Below are positions 37,258 through 47,563 of a stretch of 64,000 nt of DNA, in pieces. Location of the stretch: the NCBI RefSeq assembly GCF_007644035.1, contig NZ_VMTV02000003.1:1-64000 (forward strand), in the 5' to 3' direction. A program made the position numbers and the translations under genes. The stretch is from Vogesella mureinivorans (GTDB taxonomy: Bacteria > Pseudomonadota > Gammaproteobacteria > Burkholderiales > Chromobacteriaceae). Each line of letters starts with the position of its first letter. Position 1 is the stretch's first letter. The notes under the pieces were generated by a model. It was given only the letters and a program-made list of their open reading frames with translations, was not told the origin of the DNA and ran no database searches.

Positions 37258-39342
37258 ATGGATAAGTTGCTGGAATTCCTGAAAAAGATCGACATCAACA
37301 CCCTGGCCGGCCCGGTGCTCATCATCCTGGTGCTGTCCATGATGGTGCTGCCGCTGCCGCCGCTGCTGCTGGACATCTTTTTTACGTTCAACATTGCGAT
37401 CTCCATCATTGTGCTGATGGTGGGCGTCAACACGCGTGAACCGCTGGAATTTTCCTCGTTTCCTACCGTACTGCTGATTACCACGCTGCTGCGGCTGTCC
37501 TTGAACGTGGCCAGTAGCCGTATCATCCTGCTGGAAGGCCACAACGGTACGGACGCCGCCGGCGCCGTGATCGAATCGTTTGCCCACTTCCTGATTGGCG
37601 ACAACATCACCATCGGTATCGTGGTGTTCATCATCCTGACCATCATCAACTTTGTGGTGATCACCAAAGGTGCCGGCCGTATTGCCGAGGTATCGGCACG
37701 CTTTGCGCTGGACGCCATGCCCGGCAAGCAGATGGCCATCGATGCCGACCTGAACGCCGGCCTGATCGGCGAAGAAGAAGCCCGCACCCGCCGCGCCAAG
37801 ATTGCCGAAGAAGCCAACTTCTTCGGCTCCATGGATGGTGCCTCCAAGTTTGTGCGTGGCGATGCCATGGCGGGCATCCTGATCATGGTGATCAACATTG
37901 TGGGTGGCCTGATCATCGGTATCCTGCAGCACGACATGGCCGTGGGCGACGCGGCAGAAACCTACACCCTGCTGACCATCGGTGACGGCCTGGTAGCCCA
38001 GATCCCCGCCCTGATCATCTCTACCGCCGCCGGTATGGTGGTCGCGCGGGTCGGCACAGAAAAAGGCCTGTCCGAACAACTGGTCAGCCAGCTGTTTGCC
38101 AACCCGACCGTGCTCTACCTGACCGCCGCCGTCATCGGCCTGCTGGGCATGATCCCCAGCATGCCGCACATGGCTTTCCTGCTGATTGCCGGCACCCTGG
38201 CAGGCACCGCCTGGTGGCTGGACAAGCTGGCAAGCGAAAAAGCCGCCGCGCCCGCCGCCAGCAGCGCCCCGCCACCGGCCATCATGGAACAACCGCTGGC
38301 TGAAGTGAGCTGGAAAGACGTACAAGCGGTGGACGCGCTGGGGTTGGAGGTAGGCTACCGCCTGATACCGCTGGTAGACCGCGACCAGGACGGCGAGCTG
38401 CTACGCCGCATTCGTGGCATCCGCAAAAAAATGGCACAAGAGCTGGGCTTTCTCGTGCCCGCCGTGCATATCCGCGACAACCTGGAAATCCGCCCCAATG
38501 CCTACCGCATCTTGCTCAAAGGCGTAGAAATCGGTACCGGCGAGGCCTACATCGGCCAGTTTCTGGCCATCAACCCCGGCCAGGTCAGCGGCGAGCTGCA
38601 CGGCATGGCCACCACCGACCCGGCCTTTGGCCTGCCTGCCGTCTGGATAGAAGCCAGCCGCCGTGACGAAGCGCAGAACATGGGCTACACCGTGGTGGAC
38701 GCCAGCACCGTGGTTGCCACGCATATCTCCAACTTGCTGCAATCGCACGCCGCCGAGCTGCTGGGCCGCGAAGAAGTACAAGCGCTGATCGACCATGTGG
38801 CCAAGGAAGCACCGAAGCTCATCGAAGACCTGGTGCCGAAAGTGGTACCCGTAGGCGTACTGCAAAAAGTCCTGCAACAGCTGCTGACCGATGGCATCAA
38901 CCTGCGCGACTTCCGCACCATTATCGAAACGTTGGCCGACCACATCGCCATCACCCAGGATATCGACGAGCTGACCAGCGCTGTACGTACCGCGCTATCG
39001 CGTGCCATCGTGCAGCAGCTGTTCCCCGGCGAGCAGGAATTGCCGCTGATGACGCTGGAACCCTCACTGGAAGGTATCCTGCTACAAGCCGTCAACAGCA
39101 AGGCTGGTGGCGGGCTGGAGCCGGGCCTTGCAGAGAATCTATTGGCCAATGCCGCACAGCAAACAGAAAATGTTGAAAATCAGGGTTACAATCCAGTCTT
39201 GCTTACACCGCCGGGTTTGCGACCACTACTGGCACGCTTTCTGCGCAGGGCACTGCCACAACTGCGCGTGATTTCGCATAATGAGATTCCAGACAGCAAA
39301 TCCATTCGTATAATTGCGGTGATTGGGGGGAGCAAAGGCTAA
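37258..39342 (+). CDS. flhA: Flagellar export gate protein FlhA
   Basis: 694 residues, normal length. Eight N-terminal membrane helices with the FHIPEP-family segment (FPTVLLITTLLRLSLNVASSR nearby), then the cytoplasmic nonameric ring domain (about 345-694). Energises and orders flagellar protein export. 3 bp before flhF. Confidence 0.97.
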   Translation: MDKLLEFLKKIDINTLAGPVLIILVLSMMVLPLPPLLLDIFFTFNIAISIIVLMVGVNTREPLEFSSFPTVLLITTLLRLSLNVASSRIILLEGHNGTDAAGAVIESFAHFLIGDNITIGIVVFIILTIINFVVITKGAGRIAEVSARFALDAMPGKQMAIDADLNAGLIGEEEARTRRAKIAEEANFFGSMDGASKFVRGDAMAGILIMVINIVGGLIIGILQHDMAVGDAAETYTLLTIGDGLVAQIPALIISTAAGMVVARVGTEKGLSEQLVSQLFANPTVLYLTAAVIGLLGMIPSMPHMAFLLIAGTLAGTAWWLDKLASEKAAAPAASSAPPPAIMEQPLAEVSWKDVQAVDALGLEVGYRLIPLVDRDQDGELLRRIRGIRKKMAQELGFLVPAVHIRDNLEIRPNAYRILLKGVEIGTGEAYIGQFLAINPGQVSGELHGMATTDPAFGLPAVWIEASRRDEAQNMGYTVVDASTVVATHISNLLQSHAAELLGREEVQALIDHVAKEAPKLIEDLVPKVVPVGVLQKVLQQLLTDGINLRDFRTIIETLADHIAITQDIDELTSAVRTALSRAIVQQLFPGEQELPLMTLEPSLEGILLQAVNSKAGGGLEPGLAENLLANAAQQTENVENQGYNPVLLTPPGLRPLLARFLRRALPQLRVISHNEIPDSKSIRIIAVIGGSKG

Positions 39343-39345
39343 TAG

Positions 39346-40791
39346 ATGGTCGTCAGAAAGTTCTACGGCAAAACCACACGCGATGCACTGCGCCAGGTTC
39401 GGGAAGAGCTTGGCGCTGACGCGTTGATCCTGTCCAACCGTCCAACGTTGGGCGGCGGGGTAGAGATCATGGCCGTAGCCGACGCAGACGTGTCTGCGCT
39501 GGCCACCACCCTCACCCCGCCCTCGCAGCCCAAGCCGCCGCGTAATGTGCCGCAACAGCCGGCCCCGGTCAGCCCGGCACCGCAACAGCAAGCCAGCCCG
39601 GCGGTAAACCGCGCGCTGGCGCGCACCTATGCCATGCCGGTAGAGCCACTGGAGGAGCCGCCCGCCCCGCCACCGCCACCTCCGCCGCCAGAACCGCCGC
39701 GCAACCAGCCGCAGCCGTTTCTGGAGCACGTACAAGCCAGCTCGCGCCGTACCGCCCCGCCACCGCAAAGTGCCGCGCAGCCCGCCGCTGCGGCCAACCC
39801 GCGCCGCGCAGCGCCCGCGCAGGACGAGCCGGACCGCGAGCAAATGGCGCAAGAGCTCAAGCAGATCAGCGACGAAATCAAACAGCTGCGCAGCCTGCTG
39901 CAAAGCCAGCTGGCCGGTTTTGCCTGGTCCGACATGGAGCAGCGCACGCCCAACCGCACCGAGCTGTTCCGCCATCTGCTGACCGCCGGTTTCAGCTCGG
40001 CGCTGATCCGCCAGCTCACACAAAAGCTGCCGCCGCAGTACGACGGCGACGTGGCGCAAAAATGGGCGCGCTCGGCACTGATCCACAACCTCAAGTGCAT
40101 GGACCCGCTGCACGACCCTATCGAGGCCGGCGGCATCTATGCCCTGGTCGGCCCCACCGGCGTGGGCAAAACCACCACGGTAGCCAAGTTGGCCGCCCGC
40201 GCCACCATGCGCTACGGTGCGCAAAGCGTGGCGCTGATTACCACCGACACCTACCGTATCGGCGCACAAGACCAGCTGCGCATCTACGGCAAGATTCTGG
40301 GTGTGCCGGTGTTTTCGGTACAGAACGAAGGCGACCTGCAGCTCACCCTGGCCGACCTGACGCCGCGCAAAGTAGTACTGATCGACACCGTGGGCATGGG
40401 CCAGCGCGATGCGCGGGTACAAACCCAGCTGGACATGTTCAACCAGGCCGGCCGCCCGGTACAACGCCTGCTGTTGCTGGCGGCCAATGCCGACGGCCAC
40501 ACGCTGGAAGACGTGGTACGCCACTACAAAGGCGATGGCCTGACCGGCGCCATCGTGTCCAAGATTGACGAAGCGCTCACCCTGGGCCCCAGCCTGGATG
40601 TGGTCATCCGCAACCGCCTGCGCCTGTTTTACGTGACCAACGGCCAACGTGTGCCGGAAGACATCCACGCGGCCCACGCCGAGCTACTGATAGACCGCGC
40701 GCTGCGTGCCGCACAGAACAATTCGCCCTTCAACCCCGCCGGGGACGAAATGGCCATCATGAACGCCGCACAATCCGGCTGGCTGGGGTAA
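39346..40791 (+). CDS. flhF: Flagellar SRP-like GTPase FlhF
   Basis: 481 residues. N-terminal basic B domain (1-60), a long Pro/Ala-rich linker (about 60-160, with a run of Pro at 106-116), then N and G domains: P-loop GPTGVGKT 269-276, TTDTYRIGAQDQL, and DTVGMGQRD. Recruits early flagellar components to the pole, so polar flagella are expected. ATG 39346 follows a GGGGGG run ribosome site. A GTTGGCCGCA copy (39789-39798) is inside the linker. Confidence 0.95.
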   Translation: MVVRKFYGKTTRDALRQVREELGADALILSNRPTLGGGVEIMAVADADVSALATTLTPPSQPKPPRNVPQQPAPVSPAPQQQASPAVNRALARTYAMPVEPLEEPPAPPPPPPPPEPPRNQPQPFLEHVQASSRRTAPPPQSAAQPAAAANPRRAAPAQDEPDREQMAQELKQISDEIKQLRSLLQSQLAGFAWSDMEQRTPNRTELFRHLLTAGFSSALIRQLTQKLPPQYDGDVAQKWARSALIHNLKCMDPLHDPIEAGGIYALVGPTGVGKTTTVAKLAARATMRYGAQSVALITTDTYRIGAQDQLRIYGKILGVPVFSVQNEGDLQLTLADLTPRKVVLIDTVGMGQRDARVQTQLDMFNQAGRPVQRLLLLAANADGHTLEDVVRHYKGDGLTGAIVSKIDEALTLGPSLDVVIRNRLRLFYVTNGQRVPEDIHAAHAELLIDRALRAAQNNSPFNPAGDEMAIMNAAQSGWLG

Positions 40792-40793
40792 GC

Positions 40794-41654
40794 ATGAGCG
40801 ATCAAGCCTCCAGCCTGCGTCTGCAGCGTGCCCAAGCCGACTACCCGCCCAGCTTTGCCTTTATCGGCGGCGAAGGCAGCGGCGTGAGCACCCTGGTGGG
40901 CGAGCTGGCCGCCAGCCTGGCCCTGCGCGGTGGCCGCCCGCTGCTGATAGAACACCAGCCGGGCCACCAGCAGGCACGCCGCCTGGGCCTGCCCGCCACC
41001 GGTACCTTTGCCAGCCTGGCCATTAGCCTGGGCGGCATCAACGAGCTGATGGTGGCCAACCGCTACGGGCTGAACCTGATCAACCTGGCCGCCAGCAGCG
41101 AAGAACGCACGCGCCTGTCGCCACGGCTATGGCGGCGGCTGGCACACGAGTTTGCCTCGGTAGAAGCCGACAGCAGCGTGCTGCTGATCGACTGCCCCAA
41201 TATCGGCGACGACCCGGCCCCCGCCTGTATCGCCGATAATCTGGTGCTGGTACTGAGCCCCGATGCCGACAGCCTTACCCAGGGCTACGCCAGCCTGAAA
41301 AGGTTGGCCGCAGACTACGCGCGGCGCCGGTTCAATGTGCTGGTCAACCATGCACAAGACTTTGAAGAAGCCCAGGCCGTGTTCAACCGCCTCAACAGCG
41401 TGGCCGGTGACTACCTGTCGGTAGCGCTACGCTGGGTAGGCTTTGTCCCGGCCGACAGTACCGTGCGCAAAAGCCAGACCCTGCGCCGCCCCACCGTAGA
41501 AGCCTTTGCCGAATGCGAAGCCGCGCTGGCCTATAACCAGCTGGCCGACATGCTGCCGCGCTGGCACGCGCCCGACCAGAGCGCGCCACGCAGCAGCTAT
41601 CTGGAGCACCTACTCATGACAACCAAATCGCTTGCAGACTTGACAGGGTCCTGA
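40794..41654 (+). CDS. flhG: FlhG/FleN-like MinD-family protein with altered P-loop
   Basis: 286 residues, at the flhG position between flhF and fliA. FlhG proteins limit flagellar number and stimulate the FlhF GTPase. The deviant Walker A normally reads KGGVGKT, but here it is GGEGSGVST (25-33), lacking both Lys residues. The switch region LLIDCPNIGDD and MinD-like end are recognisable. ATP binding may be lost or altered. It also has a C-terminal tail ending TTKSLADLTGS. Overall MinD-like identity is moderate. Confidence 0.75.
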   Translation: MSDQASSLRLQRAQADYPPSFAFIGGEGSGVSTLVGELAASLALRGGRPLLIEHQPGHQQARRLGLPATGTFASLAISLGGINELMVANRYGLNLINLAASSEERTRLSPRLWRRLAHEFASVEADSSVLLIDCPNIGDDPAPACIADNLVLVLSPDADSLTQGYASLKRLAADYARRRFNVLVNHAQDFEEAQAVFNRLNSVAGDYLSVALRWVGFVPADSTVRKSQTLRRPTVEAFAECEAALAYNQLADMLPRWHAPDQSAPRSSYLEHLLMTTKSLADLTGS

Positions 41655-41655
41655 C

Positions 41656-42399
41656 ATGGCAGCTCACCACAAAATGCGGGCCTACGCCCAAGCGGCGGAT
41701 ACCCGCCCGGCCATACAGATCGAACAATACACCCCGCTGGTCAAAAAGCTGGCCAGCATGCTGGTAGCCCGCCTGCCCGCCAGCGTGGATATCAACGACC
41801 TGATCCAGGTAGGCGTGATCGGCCTGATGGAAGCGGCCAAACAGTTTGACCCGGCCCAGGGCGTGCAGTTTGAAACCTTTGCCAGCCAGCGCATCCGCGG
41901 CGCCATGCTGGACGAGCTGCGCCGCGAAGACTGGATGCCGCGCCAGACCCGCCGCAACAGCCGCCAGATCGAAGACGCCATCCACAAGCTGGAACAGCAG
42001 CTGGGCCGCTCGCCCATCGAAAGCGAAATCGCCGAGCACATGCAGCTGCCGCTGGACGAATACCAGGCCATGCTGGGCGAATGTCGCGGCATTGGCGTGG
42101 TGCACTTTGAAGACTTTCAGGACGACGAAGGCAACGCCACGCACAGCATCGACAATATTGCCGACGAACACGGCGTCGAGCCCTCGGCCGTACTCAGCGA
42201 CGATGCCTTTCGCAACGCGCTGGTCGATGCCATCAAGCTGCTGCCAGAGCGCGACCAGCTGGTGATGAGCCTGTACTACGAGCAAGAGCTGAACCTGAAA
42301 GAAATCGGCGCCGTACTGGGCGTTTCCGAATCGCGCGTGTGCCAGCTGCACAGCCAGGCCATTACCCGCCTGCGCAGCCGCCTGCGCGAGTGGACCTGA
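41656..42399 (+). CDS. fliA: Flagellar sigma factor 28
   Basis: 247 residues. Sigma region 2 (LIQVGVIGLMEAAKQFDPAQG, FETFASQRIRGAMLDELR), region 3 (about 95-150) and region 4 helix-turn-helix (LNLKEIGAVLGVSESRVCQLHSQA). Directs late flagellar, motor and chemotaxis genes. Only 1 bp separates it from flhG. Confidence 0.97.
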   Translation: MAAHHKMRAYAQAADTRPAIQIEQYTPLVKKLASMLVARLPASVDINDLIQVGVIGLMEAAKQFDPAQGVQFETFASQRIRGAMLDELRREDWMPRQTRRNSRQIEDAIHKLEQQLGRSPIESEIAEHMQLPLDEYQAMLGECRGIGVVHFEDFQDDEGNATHSIDNIADEHGVEPSAVLSDDAFRNALVDAIKLLPERDQLVMSLYYEQELNLKEIGAVLGVSESRVCQLHSQAITRLRSRLREWT

Positions 42400-42418
42400 A
42401 CCTTAACGAAAGCCAAAC

Positions 42419-43168
42419 TTGGACAAGATCAGTATTGTCGCTGTGCTGGGCGGGCTTACCGCCATCCTGGCTGGCCAGGCGCTGGAAGGCGGCCACCTGG
42501 GCTCCCTGCTGCAGCTCACGGCGTTTCTTATCGTGATTGGCGGCACCGCCAGTGCCGTCATGCTGCAAAGCACGCCCAAGCAGTTTGTCACCGGTATGCG
42601 CATGGCGCGCTGGGTATTCAGCCCGCCACCATTCGAATACGACAAGCAAATCCGCGAAATCGTGAACTGGAGCCAGACCAGCCGCCGCGGTGGCCTGCTG
42701 GCGCTGGAAAGCTTCGTCAACAGCCAGAAAGACCCGTTCATCAAGAAAGCCCTGCAAATGCTGGTGGACGGCGGCGAGCCGCAAAGCATTCGCGAGGTAC
42801 TGGAAAGCGAAATCGACAGCCACGAGCACGGCCGCAAGCAGGCCGCCAAGATCTGGGAATCGGCCGGCGGCTACTCGCCCACCATGGGTATCCTGGGCGC
42901 GGTACTGGGCCTGATTCACGTGATGGAAAACCTGTCCGACCCCGCCAAGCTGGGCGGCGGCATTGCCGTGGCCTTTGTGGCGACCGTGTACGGCGTGGGG
43001 GCGGCCAACCTGCTGTTCCTGCCCATGGCCACCAAGCTCAAGCACTTGATCCGGCTGGAAAGCACCGGCAAAGAGCTGGTGATGGAAGGGGTCGTCGCCA
43101 TTGCCAACGGTGAAAACCCGCGCCTGATCGAAGCCCGCCTGCGCAGCCTGGCCAGTATCAACGACTAA
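42419..43168 (+). CDS. motC: Flagellar motor stator protein MotC (MotA/PomA type)
   Basis: 249 residues with four membrane helices; LGGLTAILAGQALEGG and GILGAVLGLIHVM are typical of MotA/TolQ/ExbB channels. It forms the stator with a MotB/MotD partner. The start is TTG 42419 by homology; no strong ribosome site is visible. No motD follows: a terminator and a leftward gene come next, so the partner must lie elsewhere. Confidence 0.9.
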   Translation: MDKISIVAVLGGLTAILAGQALEGGHLGSLLQLTAFLIVIGGTASAVMLQSTPKQFVTGMRMARWVFSPPPFEYDKQIREIVNWSQTSRRGGLLALESFVNSQKDPFIKKALQMLVDGGEPQSIREVLESEIDSHEHGRKQAAKIWESAGGYSPTMGILGAVLGLIHVMENLSDPAKLGGGIAVAFVATVYGVGAANLLFLPMATKLKHLIRLESTGKELVMEGVVAIANGENPRLIEARLRSLASIND

Positions 43169-43190
43169 GCGCTGCGCCACCAAGCCATGC

Positions 43191-43217
43191 AAAACGCCAC
43201 CTTTACGGTGGCGTTTG
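43191..43217. terminator. Bidirectional terminator after motC
   Basis: AAAACGCCACC, short loop, GGTGGCGTTT ends the flagellar run and the opposing exonuclease gene. Confidence 0.85.
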
Positions 43218-43237
43218 TCTTGTGACTGCCCGCCAGC

Positions 43238-44632
43238 TCAAGCCAGCTCGCGCAGCGCGGTGTTCTCCATGGGCTTTTTGATGAAGGCAGCCAGCAGCTT
43301 GTAGGTATCCACATCAAAGCGCGGCGTCCCCTGCGGGGCGGCCTGTTCGCTGCGGCGGCTGCCCAGGTAACACCAGCGTTCGAACAGGTGCTCTTCCCAC
43401 TCGCCGCTTACCGGGTCGGTTTCGCGCACCGCAATCATGCCCGCGTAGGGCCAGCTCTTCAGCTTGACCTTCGCCAGCGCATGCAGCAGACGGGTATTGT
43501 GGTTGGCCGCGTCCTCCCGCCCGATGCACGCCCCCTTGCAGCGGCCGATCTGGTAGGCAAAGCAGGCGCCCTTGCGCGCCCCGCGCTTTTCCAGCTGCAG
43601 GCAGGTCTGGCACAGGCCATTGGCCTCGCACAGCTCGCCTAGCGCCTTCTTGGCCTCTTTCTGCGTGCGGAACAAGCCATAGATGGTATCCAGGCGGGCA
43701 AAGTCCACATCGCGCGCGTACACGATGCGCGGCAGCAAAAAGCCGTCCGCGCCCTCGGCCAGCTGCAAGGTACACAGCTCTTGCTCCAGCCGGCCACGCT
43801 GGTTGTGCAGCGGCTTTTTCTGCTTGATCAGCTGCAGCTCCAGCAGCAGCGCGCCAAACTCGCCGATGGTTTCCACCCACTCTACGTGGCGGATTTCCTG
43901 GCTGATGCGCATTTCCTTGTGCTGGCGATGGTCGCCGCTAAAGTGCGACAGCACGCGCGTGCGCAGGTTGACGCTTTTGCCCACGTAGAGCGGCAAGCGT
44001 TTTTCGTCGTAGAACAGATACACGCCCGGCACGTCGGGCAGGTTGTCCACCACCTCCGGGTCCAGCCCCGGCGGTACCGACGGCAGCGCCATCAGCTCGC
44101 GCGCGGCGTCTTCCACCACACTCTGGCCCAGGCTGGCCGTGCTCTGGCGCAGAAACTGGTACACCGCCTCGGCGTCGGCCAGCGCACGGTGGCGCTCGGC
44201 CAGCACAATGCCGTGGCGGGCGATGATGCTGTCCAGGTTGTGCTTGTAGTGTTGTGGATAAAGGCGGCGCGACAGCTTGACGGTACACAGCACATCGCTG
44301 CGAAAGCTCAGCCCTACCCGCTTGAACTCGTTCTTCAGAAAGCCGTAGTCAAAGCGCACGTTATGGGCAATGAACAGCCGGCCTTGCAGCTTTTCCAGCA
44401 GCGCCGGGGCGATATCGGCAAACGGCGGCGCGCTGGCCACCATGTCGTTGCTGATGCCGGTCATCTGTTCGATGAAGGCCGGAATGCTTTGCCCGGGGTT
44501 CACCAGAAAGTCAAAGCGCTCCACGTGCTCGCCATCCACCAGAATGACGCCCACCTCGGTGACACGGTCGCGGGTGATATGGCCACCGGTGGTTTCCAGA
44601 TCCACGATGGCGCAGGGTTGCTCAAACAGCAT
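43238..44632 (-). CDS. DEDDh exonuclease / UvrC-like (Cho-type) endonuclease fusion
   Basis: 464 residues. The N-terminal DnaQ-like 3'-5' exonuclease (1-170) has DLETTG (11-16), HNVRFDYGF (90-98) and HRALADA (148-154), all catalytic acids present. A GIY-YIG nuclease domain follows (203-280; GVYLFYDEKRLPLYVGKS). The remainder resembles the UvrC Cys-rich region (CQTCLQLEKRGARKGACFAYQ...CKGACIG). Such fusions are presumed to act in DNA repair, incising and trimming lesions. Confidence 0.9.
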   Translation of the reverse strand: MLFEQPCAIVDLETTGGHITRDRVTEVGVILVDGEHVERFDFLVNPGQSIPAFIEQMTGISNDMVASAPPFADIAPALLEKLQGRLFIAHNVRFDYGFLKNEFKRVGLSFRSDVLCTVKLSRRLYPQHYKHNLDSIIARHGIVLAERHRALADAEAVYQFLRQSTASLGQSVVEDAARELMALPSVPPGLDPEVVDNLPDVPGVYLFYDEKRLPLYVGKSVNLRTRVLSHFSGDHRQHKEMRISQEIRHVEWVETIGEFGALLLELQLIKQKKPLHNQRGRLEQELCTLQLAEGADGFLLPRIVYARDVDFARLDTIYGLFRTQKEAKKALGELCEANGLCQTCLQLEKRGARKGACFAYQIGRCKGACIGREDAANHNTRLLHALAKVKLKSWPYAGMIAVRETDPVSGEWEEHLFERWCYLGSRRSEQAAPQGTPRFDVDTYKLLAAFIKKPMENTALRELA

Positions 44633-44708
44633 GAAAATACTCAGGAAGATCAGGGGTCAAGCCCGTGCCACGCGCGGGACGGGCAGACTAACACAGCACC
44701 ACGGCAGG

Positions 44709-45302
44709 TCAAGTACCCTGTAGCGCCTGCCACACGCGCCAGGCCACCCAGGCATCGTTGGCCGCATACAGCTGCTGCGCCTCGGATAGCGCGCTCAGCG
44801 ACCAGTTGGACGTGGATTGTTTTTTGGATTTGCGAAAGTACTGGCCAAACAGCTGGGCTACCGCCTGCACAGCGCCAATGGTCAGGCGCTTGTCCTCGCA
44901 CTGGAACAGGTTGCCCAGGTCCAGCAGGTTCAGGTCGGTGACGCCAAAGCGGTTTTTCAGGTGGGCGCGGTCCGAGCTCAGGTCAAAGCCGGCCAGCGTC
45001 AGGCCGGGGCGCGACAGCAGTGCGGCCAACGGTGCCGGCATCGGGCCTTCGCCCAGCGGAAACAGCCAGCCATGGTCGGCGCTAGCCAGCTGCACCAAGT
45101 GCGGCCCGGTAGGCTTCTGGCCCTTGTGAAAGGTTGGCCGCGACTCGGTATCAAAACCCAGTACGTCGTGCGCCTGCAGGGCGGCAACGGCGGCCAGCAA
45201 GCCGGCTTCGTCCTGCACCAGGGTAATCTGCGACAGCGGCAAACCGGCAAACGGCGGCAGCGCCTTGATCTCGTCTTTGGGGAGGTGGCGGGTAATTTTC
45301 AT
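44709..45302 (-). CDS. 3'-5' exonuclease, RNase D/WRN-type domain
   Basis: 197 residues from ATG 45302 (MKITRHLPKDEIKALPPF). DEDD exonuclease motifs: VLGFDTESRP (I), LAGFDLSSD (II), and YAANDAWVAWRVW (III, DEDDy type). No HRDC domain, so it is a stand-alone nuclease similar to EXD2-like bacterial proteins. Three copies or near copies of the 10-mer fall in it (44757, 45021, 45133). Confidence 0.85.
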   Translation of the reverse strand: MKITRHLPKDEIKALPPFAGLPLSQITLVQDEAGLLAAVAALQAHDVLGFDTESRPTFHKGQKPTGPHLVQLASADHGWLFPLGEGPMPAPLAALLSRPGLTLAGFDLSSDRAHLKNRFGVTDLNLLDLGNLFQCEDKRLTIGAVQAVAQLFGQYFRKSKKQSTSNWSLSALSEAQQLYAANDAWVAWRVWQALQGT

Positions 45303-45412
45303 GGCCGTAACAGTACCAAAGCACAGCAGGCTTTGACCATGAAAACCACCACAAATCCGTAAAACAGGCCGGATGCCGCTTGGCGCACCGTGCGCGTTAT
45401 GGGTGCCCCCAA

Positions 45413-45450
45413 AAACAAAAAGCCGCCCAACCGGGCGGCTTGCGGCCAAC
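45413..45450 (-). terminator. Terminator of htpG with adjacent GTTGGCCGCA
   Basis: AGCCGCCC, 4-nt loop, GGGCGGCT (45421-45440) followed on the minus strand by a T-run; an exact minus-strand 10-mer (45441-45450) sits between it and the htpG stop. Confidence 0.85.
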
Positions 45451-45458
45451 TGTTACAC

Positions 45459-47363
45459 TCAGGCCGACAGCTCCAGCATCAGCTTGTTGATGCGTTTAAC
45501 GAAGGCTGCCGGGTCTTCCAGCTTGCCGCCTTCGGCCAGCAGCGCCTGGTCGTACAGCACATTGGCCAGGTCTTCGCGGCGGCCGTCGTCAGACTCGGCG
45601 GCCAGGCGTTTTACCAGCACGTGCTCCGGGTTGATTTCCAGCGTGGGCTTGGCACCTTCCGGCACCGGCTGGCCGGCGGCTTTGAGCATGCGCTCCAGGT
45701 GGGCGCTCATGTCCTGCTCGCCTACCACCAGGCAGGCCGGGCTGTCGGTCAGGCGGGCGGTGGCGCGCACGTCTTTCACGCGCTGGCCCAGCGCTTTCTG
45801 TACCAGCTCCACCACCGGCTTGGCGGCTTCTTCCACTTGCTTCTGCGCTTCTTTGTCGGCGTCGTCTTCCAGCGCACCCAGGTCCAGCGCACCTTTGGCC
45901 ACAGACTGCAGCTTCTTGCCGTCGAACTCGGTGAGCGAGCCGGTCACCCACTCGTCCACGCGGTCGGTCAGCAGCAGCACTTCCACGCCCTTCTTCTTGA
46001 ACACTTCCAGATGCGGGCTATTGCGCGCAGCAGACAGGGTGTCGGCGGTGATGAAGTAGATCTTGTCCTGGCCTTCCTTCATGCGGGAGGCGTAGTCGGC
46101 CAGCGACACGGCAGGCACATCGCCTTCGCTGGCGGTAGACACAAAGCGCAGCAGCTTGGCGATGCGGTCTTTGTTGCCAAAGTCTTCGCCCACGCCTTCT
46201 TTCAGCACCTGGCCGAATTCTTTCCAGAAGTCGGCGTATTTCTCTGGCTGGTTGGCCGCCAGGTCGTCCAGCAGGCCCAGTACTTTCTTCACGCAGCCGG
46301 CGCGGATGGCGTCGATGTCTTTGGATTCCTGCAGGATTTCACGCGATACGTTCAGCGGCAGGTCGTTGCTGTCGATGACGCCACGTACAAAGCGCAGGTA
46401 CTGCGGCATCAGCTTGTTGCTGTCTTCCATGATGAACACGCGGCGCACGTACAGTTTCACGCCTTGCTTGCGGTCGCGGTCCCACATGTCGAACGGCGCG
46501 CGCGACGGGATGTACAGCAGCTCGGTGTACTCCTGGCGGCCTTCTACGCGGGCGTGGCTCCAGGCCAGCGGGTCGGTAAAGTCGTGGGCAACGTGTTTGT
46601 AGAACTCTTTGTACTGCTCTTCGGTAATGTCGTTCTTGCTGCGGGCCCACAGCGCGGAGGCTTCGTTGACGGTTTCAAAGTCGTCGCTGACGATGACTTC
46701 GCCGTTTTCGCCGTAGCTGTTGCCCTTTTTCATCTCGATAGGAATCGAGATGTGGTCGGAGTAGGTGCGCACGATGCGCTTGAGCGACCAGTCGTTGAGG
46801 AAGTCTTCGTTGCCGTCTTTCAGGTACAGCACGATTTCGGTGCCGCGGCCGGCTTTGTCTACCTGCTCCAGGGTGAAGTCGCCTTCACCGGCCGATTCCC
46901 AGCGCACGCCTTCGCTGGCGGCAGCACCGGCACGGCGGGTGGTCAGTGTGACCTTGTCGGCCACGATAAAGGCGGAGTAGAAGCCCACGCCAAACTGGCC
47001 GATCAGGTTGGCGTCTTTTTTGGCGTCGCCGGACAGCTGCTCGAAAAAGGCTTTGGTGCCGGATTTGGCGATGGTGCCGATGTTGGCAATCACCTCGTCA
47101 CGGCTCATGCCGATGCCGTTGTCGGCAATGGTGATGGTCTTGGCATCGCTATCCACACTGATGCGGATTTTCAGATCGGGGTCGCTCTCGAACAGGGCCG
47201 CATTATTCAGGCCCTCGAAACGCAGCTTGTCAGCGGCGTCGCTGGCGTTGGATACCAGCTCACGCAGGAAGATCTCCTTGTTGGAGTACAGGGAGTGGAT
47301 CATCAGCTTCAAAAGCTGTTTGACTTCGGTCTGAAAACCCAGGGTTTCTTTCTGTGCGCTCAT
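45459..47363 (-). CDS. htpG: Chaperone HtpG (Hsp90)
   Basis: 634 residues from ATG 47363 ([18 protein letters not shown]), the conserved start; a TTG at 47387 is possible. GHKL ATPase motifs [20 protein letters not shown] and [11 protein letters not shown] are intact, followed by middle and dimerisation domains. ATP-dependent cytosolic chaperone. No heat-shock promoter was recognised upstream. Confidence 0.97.
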   Translation of the reverse strand: MSAQKETLGFQTEVKQLLKLMIHSLYSNKEIFLRELVSNASDAADKLRFEGLNNAALFESDPDLKIRISVDSDAKTITIADNGIGMSRDEVIANIGTIAKSGTKAFFEQLSGDAKKDANLIGQFGVGFYSAFIVADKVTLTTRRAGAAASEGVRWESAGEGDFTLEQVDKAGRGTEIVLYLKDGNEDFLNDWSLKRIVRTYSDHISIPIEMKKGNSYGENGEVIVSDDFETVNEASALWARSKNDITEEQYKEFYKHVAHDFTDPLAWSHARVEGRQEYTELLYIPSRAPFDMWDRDRKQGVKLYVRRVFIMEDSNKLMPQYLRFVRGVIDSNDLPLNVSREILQESKDIDAIRAGCVKKVLGLLDDLAANQPEKYADFWKEFGQVLKEGVGEDFGNKDRIAKLLRFVSTASEGDVPAVSLADYASRMKEGQDKIYFITADTLSAARNSPHLEVFKKKGVEVLLLTDRVDEWVTGSLTEFDGKKLQSVAKGALDLGALEDDADKEAQKQVEEAAKPVVELVQKALGQRVKDVRATARLTDSPACLVVGEQDMSAHLERMLKAAGQPVPEGAKPTLEINPEHVLVKRLAAESDDGRREDLANVLYDQALLAEGGKLEDPAAFVKRINKLMLELSA

Positions 47364-47563
47364 AGTGTCTGTCTGTGAGGTTAACAACGGTAGACACTAG
47401 ATAGGGCTGCTCGCGGCAATTTCAATACCATGTTGGCCGCATTGCCATTGCAGCATTTTGGACACGCAGACAAGAACACTTGGTCTGGCTCGCCATATTC
47501 TGCATAAAAGCTATAAAAGCGTGGCGTAATATGAAATAGACACCCGATGAATGGAACGCTGCC

